A stretch of DNA of 64,000 nucleotides, from NCBI RefSeq assembly GCF_009733595.1, contig NZ_WOFH01000011.1, positions 301,102 through 365,101 on the forward strand, in the 5' to 3' direction. The first letter of the stretch is position 1, and each line of letters opens with the position of its first letter. The notes below the pieces were generated by a model. That model made no database searches. It worked only from the letters and a program-made list of their open reading frames with translations, and had not been told where the DNA came from. Source of the stretch: Actinomadura litoris. GTDB lineage: Bacteria; Actinomycetota; Actinomycetes; Streptosporangiales; Streptosporangiaceae. This document shows positions 63,921-64,000 of the stretch, in pieces. The position numbers and the translations under genes are program-made.

Positions 63921-64000
63921 ATGGTGGATGACTCCATGTACGCCCCCAAGTACGTCCGGATCATGGAGACGCTCCGCGCCCGGATCAAGGACGGGACCTA
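63921..64000 (+). CDS. Start of a second GntR-type regulator, cut by window edge
   Basis: The first 26 codons (MVDDSMYAPKYVRIMETLRA, then RIKDGT) match the opening helix of a GntR winged HTH (YxxIxxxLRxRIxxGxY). Typical second regulator of integrative elements. Only 80 bases are visible. Confidence 0.6.
   Translation, partial: MVDDSMYAPKYVRIMETLRARIKDGT

Larger units (their letters stand above)
59793..64000. mobile_element. Left part of an integrative (AICE/SLP1-like) element, continues past the window
   Basis: Bounded on the left by the tRNA-Tyr 3' half. Gene content changes here from metabolic genes to small hypothetical proteins, a GntR/KorSA-like regulator with palindromic operators, a YdcF protein and large inverted repeats. 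No integrase, excisionase or transfer ATPase is visible in these 4.2 kb; they and an intact minus-strand tRNA-Tyr are expected further right. Confidence 0.65.

Overview
The window is chromosomal DNA of a high-GC actinomycete. Signs of this are leaderless or GTG/TTG starts, an ECF41 sigma factor, mce genes, hadAB and a Mn yybP-ykoY riboswitch. Gene content and protein sequences fit the Thermomonosporaceae (Actinomadura-like), but the family assignment is inference from memory, not a search result.

From 1 to about 47.2 kb the window is the actinobacterial transcription/translation super-locus, read right to left on the minus strand: tRNA-Thr, tRNA-Met, rpmG, hadA, hadB, murB / tRNA-Trp, secE, nusG, rplK, rplA / rplJ, rplL / rpoB, rpoC / rpsL, rpsG, fusA (cut by the left edge). 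This order matches the corresponding Mycobacterium locus. The large insertion between rplL and rpoB is a complete mce lipid-import operon (28.7 to 16.8 kb: MceG-type ATPase, two YrbE permeases, MceA-F, two Mce-associated proteins). The other insertions are two tandem LppX/LprG-like lipoproteins plus a glycosyltransferase remnant (30.4-32.8 kb), an ECF41 sigma factor with an oxidoreductase (6.8-8.9 kb), an aldo-keto reductase, and a Q/Y/G-rich tail-anchored protein (3.5-5.0 kb).

From 36 to 44.2 kb lie an aspartate-type aminotransferase, a SigE-family sigma factor with its membrane partner and a secreted repeat protein, an adenosine-deaminase-like enzyme, a TetR/MFS efflux pair with matching operators, and a UPF0016 Mn exporter under a Mn riboswitch.

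From 47.3 to 59.6 kb is accessory chromosome: an acyl-CoA dehydrogenase, a PP2C phosphatase, a DUF805 protein, and a three-gene export cassette (secreted LamG/N,N-dimethylformamidase-beta-like protein, MFS, membrane-anchored beta-propeller). These are followed by a truncated DUF5937 regulator, an hsp20-merR operon and a DUF899 protein.

At 59,793-59,842 there is only the 3' half of a tRNA-Tyr gene. I read this as the attachment-site scar of an SLP1-like integrative element that fills the rest of the window. Visible cargo is a GntR (KorSA-like) regulator with palindromic operators, a YdcF-family protein, small Cys-rich and hypothetical proteins, and the start of a second GntR gene at the right edge. 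The integrase and the intact tRNA-Tyr are expected beyond 64 kb.

The most notable observations are these. An exact ECF41 autoregulatory promoter lies inside the longest reading frame of its own sigma gene. RpoB has natural substitutions in the rifampicin pocket (equivalents of N518T, S522A, S531N). A prion-like tail-anchored protein carries evenly scattered Thr-x-x-hydrophobic motifs. There is also the tRNA-Tyr element boundary and the secreted DMFase-like cassette.
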